Positions 1 through 10,498 of a DNA stretch of 55,863 nt are shown in pieces. Below the pieces are notes generated by a model. That model made no database searches, was not told the origin of the DNA, and was given only the letters and a program-made list of their open reading frames with translations. Both the position numbers and the translations under genes were made by a program. The stretch is from Chromera velia. Lineage: Eukaryota > Sar > Chromeraceae. The stretch is from contig JAHBMJ010005419.1 in NCBI GenBank assembly GCA_018398765.1, positions 1 to 55,863 of the forward strand. Reading direction: 5' to 3'. How positions within the stretch are numbered: position 1 is the stretch's first letter; each line of letters opens with the position of its first letter.

Positions 1-200
1 TCTGACGGCTTCTCTCTCGGTCTGTTTGTACGGAAAGAGGGAAAAGGACAGAAAACATATTGTCTGTCTGCCTGCCTGTGCGTCTACCTCCCTTTGTGCA
101 TCGGTCTGCAACTGTCGACGCTCACGTTGCAGTGTTCGTAATGTTGTTCAAGCGCTCTGTAATCTTCTGCATGTGGGTTGCTGTTTGTGTTGGCACGCAG

Positions 201-395
201 GTCCTGAAAGACTCGGGGGTTTGCTTCTGCACGCGTGCCCATTTCGGAGAGAAACTTCCGGGAGAGACCAAACAGTACGTTCGGTTTGCGTTCTCTGGGA
301 TCTCCTGTGAGGACATCGAGAGGGGAGTGGGGGCCTTCAAACAGTGGATTCAAAACTATAATAGCTCCGAGGCTGAGGCTCTCCCGAATTTCTGA
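201..395 (+). CDS. C-terminal exon of a PLP-dependent (class I/II) aminotransferase, partial
   Basis: This is the last exon of a gene that begins left of the window. It opens after a cag acceptor at 198-200 and reads in one frame to a TGA at 393-395. The 64 residues have the usual ending of fold-type I aminotransferases: a GVCFCTRAHFGEK segment (the family has GV..tpG..FG), then QYVRFAFSG (family YvRla.s), then an amphipathic helix EDIERGVGAFKQWI. The family moves amino groups between amino acids and 2-oxo acids using pyridoxal phosphate. The lysine that binds the cofactor lies upstream and is not visible, so the substrate cannot be told. An AATAAA follows the stop at 424-429. Confidence is moderate because only the tail is present. 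Confidence 0.6.
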   Translation, partial: VLKDSGVCFCTRAHFGEKLPGETKQYVRFAFSGISCEDIERGVGAFKQWIQNYNSSEAEALPNF

Positions 396-423
396 CTGGG
401 AGATTCAAAGTTTGATGACATGA

Positions 424-429
424 AATAAA
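424..429 (+). terminator. Candidate polyadenylation signal of the aminotransferase gene
   Basis: An AATAAA hexamer lies about 29 bases after the stop codon and is followed by an A-rich run. The position suits a 3-prime end signal, but no cDNA supports it. Confidence 0.35.
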
Positions 430-564
430 CAAAAAAAAGAAACACACACCTGAACCTTTCAATCCAGCCCGGCCATACATATCACAACAAAGAGAGATAG
501 AGAAACGTATCAAATAAAGAGAGAGGAAAAGAGGGAAAGAGAGAAAGCATGACACTCCGCTAGA

Positions 565-672
565 TTCTTAGCTAAAAATCCATAAAATACGGTAAAATCC
601 CAGCTAAAATACCATAAAATCCTGTAAAATCCCAGCGCTACTAGCAGCCTAAAATCCCATAAAATCCTATAG
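565..672. repeat. Degenerate tandem repeat built on AAAATCC
   Basis: Imperfect copies of a unit of about 27 bases, each with one or two AAAATCC or AAAATAC cores, lie in the AT-rich spacer between the aminotransferase and the convergent BTB gene. The rest of 430-1326 is AT-rich with an ATTC run near 1057-1077 and a (GT)n run at about 1183-1220. I see no gene in it. Confidence 0.6.
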
Positions 673-1188
673 CTACCTGCAGGGTACCTCAAATTAAAAA
701 AAAAATCTGCAAGCTCATTTTTTTTTAAATTAAGCTCTCAGGCTAGTATTTTGACTGACTGTTTTGAACATTAAAACTAACTTCAAAGTTCTCGACGTTT
801 ATAACTTTTTTTGAGAAATGATATTTCTTCTAAATGAATACGTGAAATTTTAAAATTTTGGGCACCTTTGGGCAAAATTTGGGGTTAATTTTACTTCAAA
901 TTTGCTTTCATAATTTACTTTGACGTTGGGGAACTTCATTAAGTTTTATATACACAAGCAAATTTCTACTTTTTTATGCATTTTTCTTCTTTTGACAAAT
1001 AAAAGGAGCTAGGCACCGACGGCTATAGTCAATATTAATGACATATATGATTAGTCATTCATTCATTCATTCATTATTCATATGAACGGGAATTAACGGG
1101 AATGGAATCTACATGACTATCTACACTGGCATACGCAAACATCTACAAACAGGAAGGCCTTTTTAAAAGTGTGAGTGTGCATGTGTGT

Positions 1189-1220
<32 letters not shown>

Positions 1221-1326
1221 CTGTGGTTCTGAGCCATATTAAACGGATGTGTCTGATTCTAGGTCTGATTTGATTGTTGGTCTTTTTGACTGTACAACTG
1301 ATGCATAAGAGTTTTGAAACGAACCT

Positions 1327-4300
1327 TCACACTGTCCAACGCCGTAGCAGATGATCGGCAAACAAGTGACATGGGGCAGTCATCAATTCTTCGCCTGGCA
1401 CGGGCAAATTTAATTCGAGCAAGACCGATCTTTGATACGATTGAGCGAAGGAGACTATGTTCTCGACGCTGCGTTTCATCTCCTGTTCCCCACGAAGGCG
1501 CAGGACAGCAGCAGAGGCACAAACATACCACACCAACAGAGCCACGCGCTCATGAGCCTGTCGACACCCTCCCTGCATGCAGGTCCGCCAAGTACAGAGC
1601 AACAACAACGGAGCGAGGGACTTACCGTGAGATAAGCCGCATCCCTGCATGCCCCCCCTCTGTGCTTTCATGCAGATGACAGCATACAACAATTGTGGCT
1701 CTGCGCAGTCAGCCTGTCTGCGCCCCCCCCCCTTTTGCCTCTAAGAAAGATAAAAGAGGGCGGAAACGAAGAAGAAAAATGGAAGAGAAAGGAAGATTGT
1801 GTGCGCTGGCCGTTCCATTTCACTCCATTTTCTCCCTTCGTTTCCCTTTGAGGACACTCCCTTCCTTCAGCGAAAACCTCCACTTCCGTGACCTCCCTTC
1901 GCCTGCACAAGCACCAGAAAGGGATCGAGGCAGCGAGACAGGAAGAATATATCTCGAGCGGGTCGTCCAACTGTTGCAATCTCAGTGGTGTGTGTCTCTT
2001 CATGGTACAGCTCTGCTTTGCCATCCGGGGAAAAAGAAACCACAGACAAGAGGGCATCATTCTGACCGATTGAGTCCGGAATGAGGGCGAACGCGAAACA
2101 GGCAAAAAATGAAATCAAGGCAGCGCAGAAGCGGATGTGGAACGAGAGTCAAGACGGGAGTTCTGAAGCAGACGTGCTCATCGGGGAGAATAAACAAAGA
2201 GGAAAGAGTGCCATCTACCCATGATATGTGAAACAGACATCAAACACATGTATCTGCGCACACAAACACATAAGGTTCCTTCCCGTATTTGTTTTGGCTT
2301 ACCTGTTGGTAGAGAGAGTAGGAGGACAGGCATCTGTACTCGATGTGGGGAAGTCTGTTGAGAATGTCCTCAGTAGCCATCGTGCTGCACAGACAGACAG
2401 ACAGACAGAACAGAGAGAGATTCAGAAAGGCCACAGAGGAAACGCCATGCGGTATTGGTATTTCACAACTCGCCATGAGATGTTTCTACGACGGAAGTCG
2501 AAGGATGAAACGAACAAAAATGGGAAAGAAGACTCGAAGAGAGAGGGGGGTTTCTTGACTGATTATCGAGGCATGGCGTCTAGACATTCATGACAATGAA
2601 ACCCCCCAACAGATGGCAGGCAGGTACCTGGGGGGTAGACAAACGAGAGAAAAGGATTTGAGGATCGAGAAAGAAGAAAAGTGAAGGAAGCGAAAGCCGA
2701 AAGCCCACTCACTTCCATGATTCAATCCACGAACACGACAGGTGCTTCCCTCCCTCACTCAATCTCACTCACTCACTCACTCACTCACTTGCCAAGGTCT
2801 GCAGAGAAGTGGTACAAAATCAGAGACACCAGCGGGTTCTCCACCATGGACACCTGCAGAAACACAGACACAGAGAGAAAAAAGACGGGCTCAAGCAAAA
2901 ATCGTTCACTATACCCCCGCGCGCTGCGAGGAGACAGGAAGAGAGAGAGAGAGAGAGAGAGAAAGTGAGGGAAGGCGGGTCGGGCAACCAAAGGAAAGGA
3001 AAGGAAAGGAGTGATGAAGAAAATAGCCCCATAGCTTCCCACCCCCTCAATACTGTGAGGCCAAAGAGACAAGCAAAGAGAAACACCAGCCAACCGCACA
3101 ACAAAGCACATCAACCAGAAAGAAAGCCAACGGACCAGAATAGTGAGATGGTCCTCCTCCGATAATTCTGCCGTCGCGATGGGGAGCGTCGTGGACCTGT
3201 GAGGAGGAAAGGGGAGGGGGGGGAGGGAAGGAGGGAAGAAGGGGAGGCATGACAGAGAAGAGGATCAGAAAGGAAGAACAGCTACCGGTTCGTACGAAAC
3301 AGATGGAGACAGACAGACGGACGGGCTACAGGCGGATCGAAACACACATGAGAAAAACCGAGGAAAAGGTAGACTGAGAAATGGAGAGAGAGAGAGAAAG
3401 AGAGAGTAATACAAGATGCAACTCGACGGACATGCGCACCCACTCACCCACCCACCAGTGGAGGGACACCCCCTGAGGGAAGCAGATGAACACGGGGCGC
3501 TCATGGAAGACGTTGTTCCCCCTGAAGATCACCTGCCTGCTTGTGCACAAAGAAAGAAGGAAACTGAGACATGTAGAGAGAAAGAAAACGAGAAAGGAAC
3601 GCACCAAAACAATAACAATCGACAAGACTCACACCGATCCCCTCAGAAATGAAAAGAGAGAAAGAAAGGGGACATAAGACAGTTTCAAAGGGGACTGTTA
3701 GAAGGGAGGAGAGTTCTGGAAGCATTTTTACGGCAGAAAAACACCACAAAAAGGGGACCACGAACAGAGAGAAACTAAGAGGAGAGATCTCAAAAAGCAG
3801 GACTGACCAGGCAAACATTGCGGCTGGGAACCTCTTCATGCACGCATGGATTTGGGGTTCCACTTCGGTTGCGGATTCGTACACAATTCGGATCTTTCCT
3901 GTACGCAGTCAGTCAGGGAGACAGACAGACAGACAGACGGACGGGCGGGTAGGCATGAATGAGATGATGCGAAGAAAAGTAAACGACGAGAAAGAAGAAA
4001 ATGAATGGAGGTACCGGAAGACTTAGTATGTACGCATCCATGCGTTATCCTTCCCCCTCCATGCGGGCTCGCCCTGCATCTGCCAAGAGAAACCCCTGCA
4101 CTCTTCCAATCCCACTGTCCAATTGGACGGGCCGGTGTTTCCATCTCACTCAGGTAATGATGAACTTTTCCAGCAGCCCCCCACCCACCCACTGACCCTC
4201 AGCGCCATGATCGATGCGGACCCCCCAGTCGAACAGAGCCCCCGACACCAGGCGGACAGGCAACTGGTCTCGGAGTGCCCGTTTGACCTGAGGAATTTGC

Positions 4301-5281
4301 CTGCAGGCGTCCTCGCATGGGGGGAGGGAGGGACAGGGAGGGACCGAAGGGGAGAGGTAACGTTCGTTCAGTCGGCAGGTTCTTTCGAAAGACCTCTCTC
4401 TCTCTCTCTCTCTCTCTAAGTCTGTCTCTCTCTCGCGCGCTTTCCCTGCCTCTCTCTAAATCTGTCAATCTAGATCGAGTGAAAGAACAAATGAAAACGA
4501 AACCCGAGGAAAGGACGACGCCCCTCCTCAGGGAACTGCTGATGGATGACCAGAATCGTGTGTCAGTGTGTGTGTGTGTGCGTGCGTCGAGCAAGAAATG
4601 AGAAGAGGAAAGTCCCGAATCGCAACCTGCAATTGCACTGTGAAAGAAGATCGGGTGGAGAGACAGGCAGCTGACCACTCTACACTCTTGATTTCCGTCC
4701 CCTTTGCCATCGCCATGGGGTCATCAGGCAACGGTTTGAAGTAGGAGAGGGAGGTGGGATCGTGATTCCAGGGCCAGTTCTTGCAGTCCTGAATCGATGG
4801 ATGCATGGATGGATGGATGGAGAGAGAAATAGAAACAAAACACACTTGCTCTCATTGGATGATTACACTGCCTGTTCCCTCGACAGGCAAAAACGAGAGG
4901 GGAAAATGAAGAAAGAGAGATAGACAGACTACTAATGAGACAGACAGACAGACAGACAGGCAGACAGAGAAAGAGGCGAGATCATTCCTCTTCTTTCGCT
5001 TGATCAAGAGGAAGCATGCAAAATGCAGGACAGACAGCTCAACAAGACGGCGAAGACGGACAGGCGCACTCACCTTCAGGAGATCGCACGCGGTTTCGAA
5101 TTGAGACCACTCGACTGCGAACTGCACTGTGTCTTTTGCTTGTTGATCTGCGATGGTGGAGAGAAGGGGGCACAAGCGCAAAAGCGTGAGGGCATTCAGG
5201 AAAGAGAACAGCCGGACGAACTCGACACAAAAAATAGGAAGCAAACGACAGTTGAAGGCAGATAATGCAATAAGAAAACAG

Positions 5282-5331
<50 letters not shown>

Positions 5332-5629
5332 AAGAGAAAGAGAAAGAGAAAGAAGAGAGAGAAAAAAAAGAAAGAAAGAAAGAAAGAAACAAGAGAGAGA
5401 GAGAGAGANGGGAGGGAGGGAGAGAGGGAGAACGGCACCAACAAGCCGATGTTTCATTCGCCACGTGTGACTTTTGCATGAAACCCCCCGAGGAATACCT
5501 TCAATCAAATGAAAGTGCAGAGAGAAGATGTACTCTCAAAACCTTCTCATCTGACCTGTGCAGCACCGTGAGCAAATCGCCCGGAGAAGATCCATCAGGT
5601 ACCGCCTGTGCACTCCCAGCATCTGTGCT

Positions 5630-5668
<39 letters not shown>

Positions 5669-6943
5669 CCAGGCAGGGAGGCACACGGACCGGACGAGCA
5701 GATGAGAATGCAACGTTTCGCGGGCCGGACTGTCTCTCTGAAAGTTGTAGGGCAGCCACGCAGATCCGTACAGAAACAGAAGCAGACAAAGAAACACACA
5801 GAAAAGCGAGTGAGCATATCCGGGGCTGCCCCCAAGAAAAGAGAACGGAAAGAAACTCCTCAACGGTGTAACGTTTTTTGAACGCACTACTGCTATCAGT
5901 TGAAAGAAGAAAATCAGAGCAAAACGTTCCTCTCTCACCTGGTCTCTCAGCGACGCGTGTTGAATCAGATCAAAGAAGTGGTCTGTCACAAAAGCTGCAA
6001 ACACACACACGCACACACGGGGACATGACACAGGCCCTCCAAGACAACAACTGTCACAGCCCTTCCTTTCTACCCCTCTGCTTGATTTTTTAATTCTTCA
6101 GAGATCGACCAGATCACGGGAGGGCCGTTCTTCTTCCCTCCCCGCCCTTCCCAAAACGCCACCCCCCCCCTTTCCCTCAGGCTGCCGCAGAGGCTTCCTG
6201 ACTGACCGACGACTCCCTCTCCGATGAGGGGTTGGTGTACGAGTTCCTCGTGTTGAAGGATTGTGAGGCAGTTCTGGAAGGTCAACCGAGGAACCACCAG
6301 GCCATAAAAGTCTGCATGCATCAAACAACCAAACGCGAAAGAAAGCCGTCAGACAGTCAGACAGACAGACAAAGGCGGAAAGGAAGAGCCCCAACAGTAT
6401 TGTCAGTCAGCCAGTGAGTCAATAAGCGCAGTAAGACATGACTGCATGAATGAATAAGTTGGACTTTACAGAAGGGCGACAGCGTGTCAAGAATGAGGGG
6501 ACGCTGCCCCTCCCCTGTTCCAACAAGAAAAGAAAAAGGGAACGACGAAAGAACGGAGGAAGCAATCACACAAAAATACCAGCGACGCAGCATAAGACAG
6601 AGGGACGTGGGGGGACAAATTCCCAAGGAAAAAAGTACGCGGAGACTGGGCGACGACCCGAGGAAGCAAGAAAGCGGCGCTTTACTTTTTTTGTCAAACA
6701 GAGAAAGCAGCCGCTCACCGTCACCCTGAATTGTCGGAATCCCCAAAGCCTGCAGGAACGCAGAAAGCAAGGGAACAAATATTGCTACAAAAAAGAAGAG
6801 GCGATCCGAGGGGATCGGAGAAAATAACGCAAAAAAGAGAATGGGAGGGAGGACAGTCGGTAGAGGAAGCCAGCTTCAGTAAGGTGGATGTGTTGTGGTT
6901 GTGTGTAAATCGATCCTTTGGTGAGAAAGAAAGAAAGAAAGAA

Positions 6944-6975
<32 letters not shown>

Positions 6976-8152
6976 AAAGAAAAGAAAGAAAGAAAGAAAG
7001 AGAAAGAAAGAAAGAAAAAGAAAGAAAGAGAAAGAAAGAAAGAAAGAAAGAAAGAACGAAAGAAAAAAAAAAAAAAAGAAAGAAAGAAAGAAAGAAAAAA
7101 AGAAAGATTTAGGCACAGAATAAGGCACGAAGACAGTAGAAAAAACAGGAAGAAGGAAGACCACGTAAAAGAACGGACCCTCGCTTCTGAGAGCAGTTCC
7201 ATTATCTCGTCCTGCAAGCAGTCAGGCGGAAAGAGAGACACACACAGAGGACAGAAGTCAGTCGGACACGAAGACGGACAGCCGGAAGAAACACCATACG
7301 GCTTGACTAGCTGACAGGCACAGGAAGCAGACAGAAGAAGCGGTTGGCGTGGCCACGAACGCAAAGAAGAAAAAGAAGAAGGAGAAGAAGAAGGAGTTGA
7401 AGAAGAAGAAGAAAAGGTACAGAGACAAACAACGGCACATGCAAAAGCACTGACCGGTGGAGTCTGTTCGTCCAATTCGTCCCCATACAGGTATCTGATC
7501 AACTGGCGAATCACTGCAAACAAAAACAAACGCGGACAGATGGATGCAAACGGGCAGGCCTCTGCAGAGAGGCACGCTGGCTTCAGCGGAACATATACGT
7601 TGAAACCGACCACATCTGTGCTTGTCTTCACCGTCAGACCCCCCATGACAAATTTTCTTTCCGCCTGCAAACCTTGCCCAGTCTCCCCGAACACTCAAAC
7701 AAATCCGACAGATCACTCTCGCCAGCCAGCCAACCCCGGCTTTCGCCAACCCCAGCAAGATTCCCCCCCCACCTGAGTATCTCTGAGAAGGGAATTCGAT
7801 GCGCGCTGGAGGGTTTGGAACTCCACAAAATTGTTCGAAGAAATACGCAGAGTTCGACGCCAAAATGCACCTGTGGGCACGAATCTCCTTCCCTGCGTGC
7901 GACACTCACAAGAACACAGACAGGCAGAGACGGACAAGGGATCTATCTGTCTGTTGCATTCACCAACACCAAAGAAGAAAACATAGAACAGACAAGCTTG
8001 ATCCATTCATCGATCAGCTGACCTTCTGCCACCAGTGCAATGTCGAACAAAGGCGCAAAGGCTGGGTCTGAAATCAGTTTCAGACAGTCCGGAGTGTGCT
8101 TGTGGGGCTTTCTGACGGCCCCCTTGGAGGCCAGACCGAGTCCCGAGTCCAT
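1327..8152 (-). CDS. BTB/POZ-BACK domain protein, about 20 exons
   Basis: Start ATG is at 8152 and the likely stop at 1327. Supported exons in transcript order: 8023-8152, 7773-7892, 7455-7513, 7179-7211, 6719-6749, 6207-6311, 5939-5994, 5556-5622, 5074-5147, 4676-4788, 4197-4300, then after a frame break about 4125-4174, 3808-3898, 3456-3536, 3136-3196, 2789-2853, 2303-2384, and last pieces near 1627-1645 and 1327-1470. The first three give a BTB fold: FDIALVAEG, then KEIRAHRCILASNSAYFF, then VIRQLIRYLYGDELD. The next encode a BACK-like helical region (DFYGLVVPRLTFQNCLTIL, AFVTDHFFDLIQHASLRDQ). BTB-BACK proteins are often Cullin-3 adaptors, but I see no Kelch repeats. The C-terminal half matches nothing I recognise. 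The joins between exons 1 and 11 keep phase. The exon 11/12 join needs a one-base indel in a G run or a 32-nt intron. The exon between 1860 and 2100 is uncertain. Confidence 0.8.
5279..5412. repeat. GA-rich microsatellite in a BTB-gene intron
   Basis: (GA)n and (GAAA)n tracts with one N at 5409. They lie in the intron between the exons ending at 5556 and starting at 5147. On the transcribed sense the tract is pyrimidine-rich. Confidence 0.9.
6921..7106. repeat. (GAAA)n microsatellite in a BTB-gene intron
   Basis: About 185 bases of GAAA units with some interruptions, between the 33-nt exon at 7179-7211 and the 31-nt exon at 6719-6749. Its translations (Lys/Arg/Glu on one strand, Phe/Ser/Leu on the other) are artefacts of the repeat. 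Confidence 0.95.
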
Positions 8153-8539
8153 CGTCTCTCACCTCAAACACTCCGTCAGTGGCACCTGTTATGAGTCCGT
8201 ACTCTACCAGATTATAACAGGTATATGTGTACTTTCCCTATCTGCAAACTTTTGTGACGCGACTTGGGTAACTTCAGCGGTAAGGAACCTACGTCAGGCT
8301 CTGCGGGTGGAAACTCAACTCCTTTATGAATCGATCGATCGCTGAGCACTGCAAAGTTCACTCCGCGTCACAACATGCAGAGGTGCTGATTGTGATCTGT
8401 ACAATATTTCAGCATCATGGGATGAACACGTAACACCATGTCACACCGATGAAGCAACAGATCACGGGAAGATTCTCACGAAGATCGATCAATCTTCAGA
8501 TCGGAATCTTCAATTTTTTTTTGGCGCTGTAGCCGCGAG

Positions 8540-8720
8540 ATGCCGCGAGCCACCTGCATGCATGCGGGCCATCGATCGCGGCCGCGGGCCGGCGGGCCCG
8601 CCGGTCGATCGCGCGGATTCAATGGCCGCGCGGCCGCGTTCCGAAAATTTCGGAAGCCGTTGCGCATGCAGCGTAGACCCAGGCAGATCCCGGCAGCTAT
8701 ACGGCCCTGCATGGCGCTGC
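8540..8720. promoter_or_regulatory. CpG-rich island in a divergent promoter region
   Basis: This lies between the start of the BTB gene (8152, minus) and the start of the PWWP gene (9050, plus). It is very GC- and CpG-rich, with two GCGGCCGC palindromes, the palindromic run GGGCCGGCGGGCCCGCC, and GCATGC motifs at about 8559 and 8661. The flanks (8200-8530 and 8760-9040) are ordinary composition and hold no gene I can see. A shared bidirectional promoter is an inference from position and composition. Confidence 0.45.
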
Positions 8721-9049
8721 GAGCGAAATTCATGCAGGTGCCAACTCCCCTTTCCTCATGAAGCAGAAGCTTGCTGCTACTCCACGTTTTTAGTATATAT
8801 TTTGAGAATCGAATCGAAAGAAAGATTTCAGCATTGGGTCTTCTGCGGCTCCGAACGAGGGATCATTCATTCAAGCAGTAATTGTACGCGTTGCTTGTAT
8901 ATACAGACCTTCCGGACAGGGCTTCTTATGCTCTGAAAAATCCATCCTCTTGCTGTCCTGTGTGGACCTGAGAGTCTTCTCTTCTGTCTTTGTGCGGGAG
9001 AATCACGACTTCCAAGTGATACGAGTCTTGGAGTGCAGCGGTGGACAAA

Positions 9050-10461
9050 ATGAGCGCGCCGGATGAGGATGCGAAGACGAGAGACGGCCAAGGAAAATGG
9101 GTGGTCTGGTATAAGTACCAAAAGTTTCCCTGGTCCGTTCGCCAATGCCGGTCTTTTTCTGCACCCCTATTCATGAGCCGTCTTAGTGTTCTGCCTGTCT
9201 ATTGACCCATCGGGTCCCGTAGTTGATCACTCTGGCTGAGCAGGTGTCTAGATGCCTCTAGCGACGGCTGTTTTTGACTCCGTGGTGCGTTTGCGGAAGG
9301 TATGTGCATGTCTATGTTTTGAGGCAGTGCCTCTCTATTTAAAGGACTACTTCACCTTTTGGTGTTCGTTCTACTGTTTGCTTTATTTGGCTTCTGGGCT
9401 CATGAAAAGCCAAGGAAGCGAAGGGAAAGAAAGAAATCTACTGGGAAGAGAAACGGTGAATGAAGGTTCTCCTCTTGACTGTCCGCCTGTCACTCCGACA
9501 GTGCGCCGTTGCAAGACCAGAAAAGGAAGCGGGTAAAATTGGGTTGCCATTAAAAGAGTCAGAATCAAGGTACCTAAAATAAACGCCTACCCTGTTTCTG
9601 TTTCTCTCCCTCTCTCTCGATTCTTGCAGGTGGCCGGGCGTTGTGGTTGACCCCAACAAGAAAGAGCAACAAACGGTCCCTCTTCTGCCAGAGGTGCTTG
9701 CCAAAAAACCAAAAAAGAAGGAGGCCTACTTGGTCGGTTTGCCTGAAGGCGCTATTCATCTTGTGGGCAGAGTGAGAAGGAGGTAACCCTTCTATTCCCC
9801 CTCTCGTCCTGAAACTTGTCGACCCCTCTTTTTTTTTTTTCCTTCTCTTTTATGCCCAGCCTAGGTGTTTTGGAGGATGTCGCCCATCCCTGGATTCCAA
9901 TTTTTGCATCTCTTTGATTCCATTGTGTGGATAGGTGCTGCTCCAAAGAGAAGTCTGTAGAGATAGACGAACCGTGGGTTGAACTTGGGTTTCTCCACCA
10001 AGAATAGGAGAATCCTCTTTGCTGGTTGACGCTTAGCTGTGTGGTGTTTGATTGATCAGGTGCTGTCGCTGGGGGACTACTACTACGCATGGTGCACTCC
10101 AGACCAGGTGGCTGACTTCAAGACCGCATACGCAAAGCACAGCAGCAAGTGAGTGTACAAAAATAGGGAAGGCGATTTTGATTCTGATGATTGCTTGGGT
10201 GCGACCAGCACTTACCAAATGACCTGCCCATCCAGGAAATGTTTCTTCGTCTCCCCTCTCCTGGAGTATGGAAAGAGCTCCTCGCATTTGGCAAGAGGAA
10301 GACTCAGATGTTCGATGCGGAATGGGGGAGGGAGGAGGAAAGCAGGTAGGAGTAGAGGAGAAGGGAGAAGGAGCAAAGGAAGACTTTACGACCTCTTCAC
10401 TTTTCCACTCTTTTGACGGGAGCGCTTCTCTCTCTCCNTCCCTCCCTCCCTCCCTCCCTCC

Positions 10462-10498
<37 letters not shown>

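Noticed and set aside
6876..7694. Minus-strand open frame of 272 codons
   Set aside because: Most of it is Phe/Ser/Leu translation of the (GAAA)n repeat; only two short real BTB exons fall within it.
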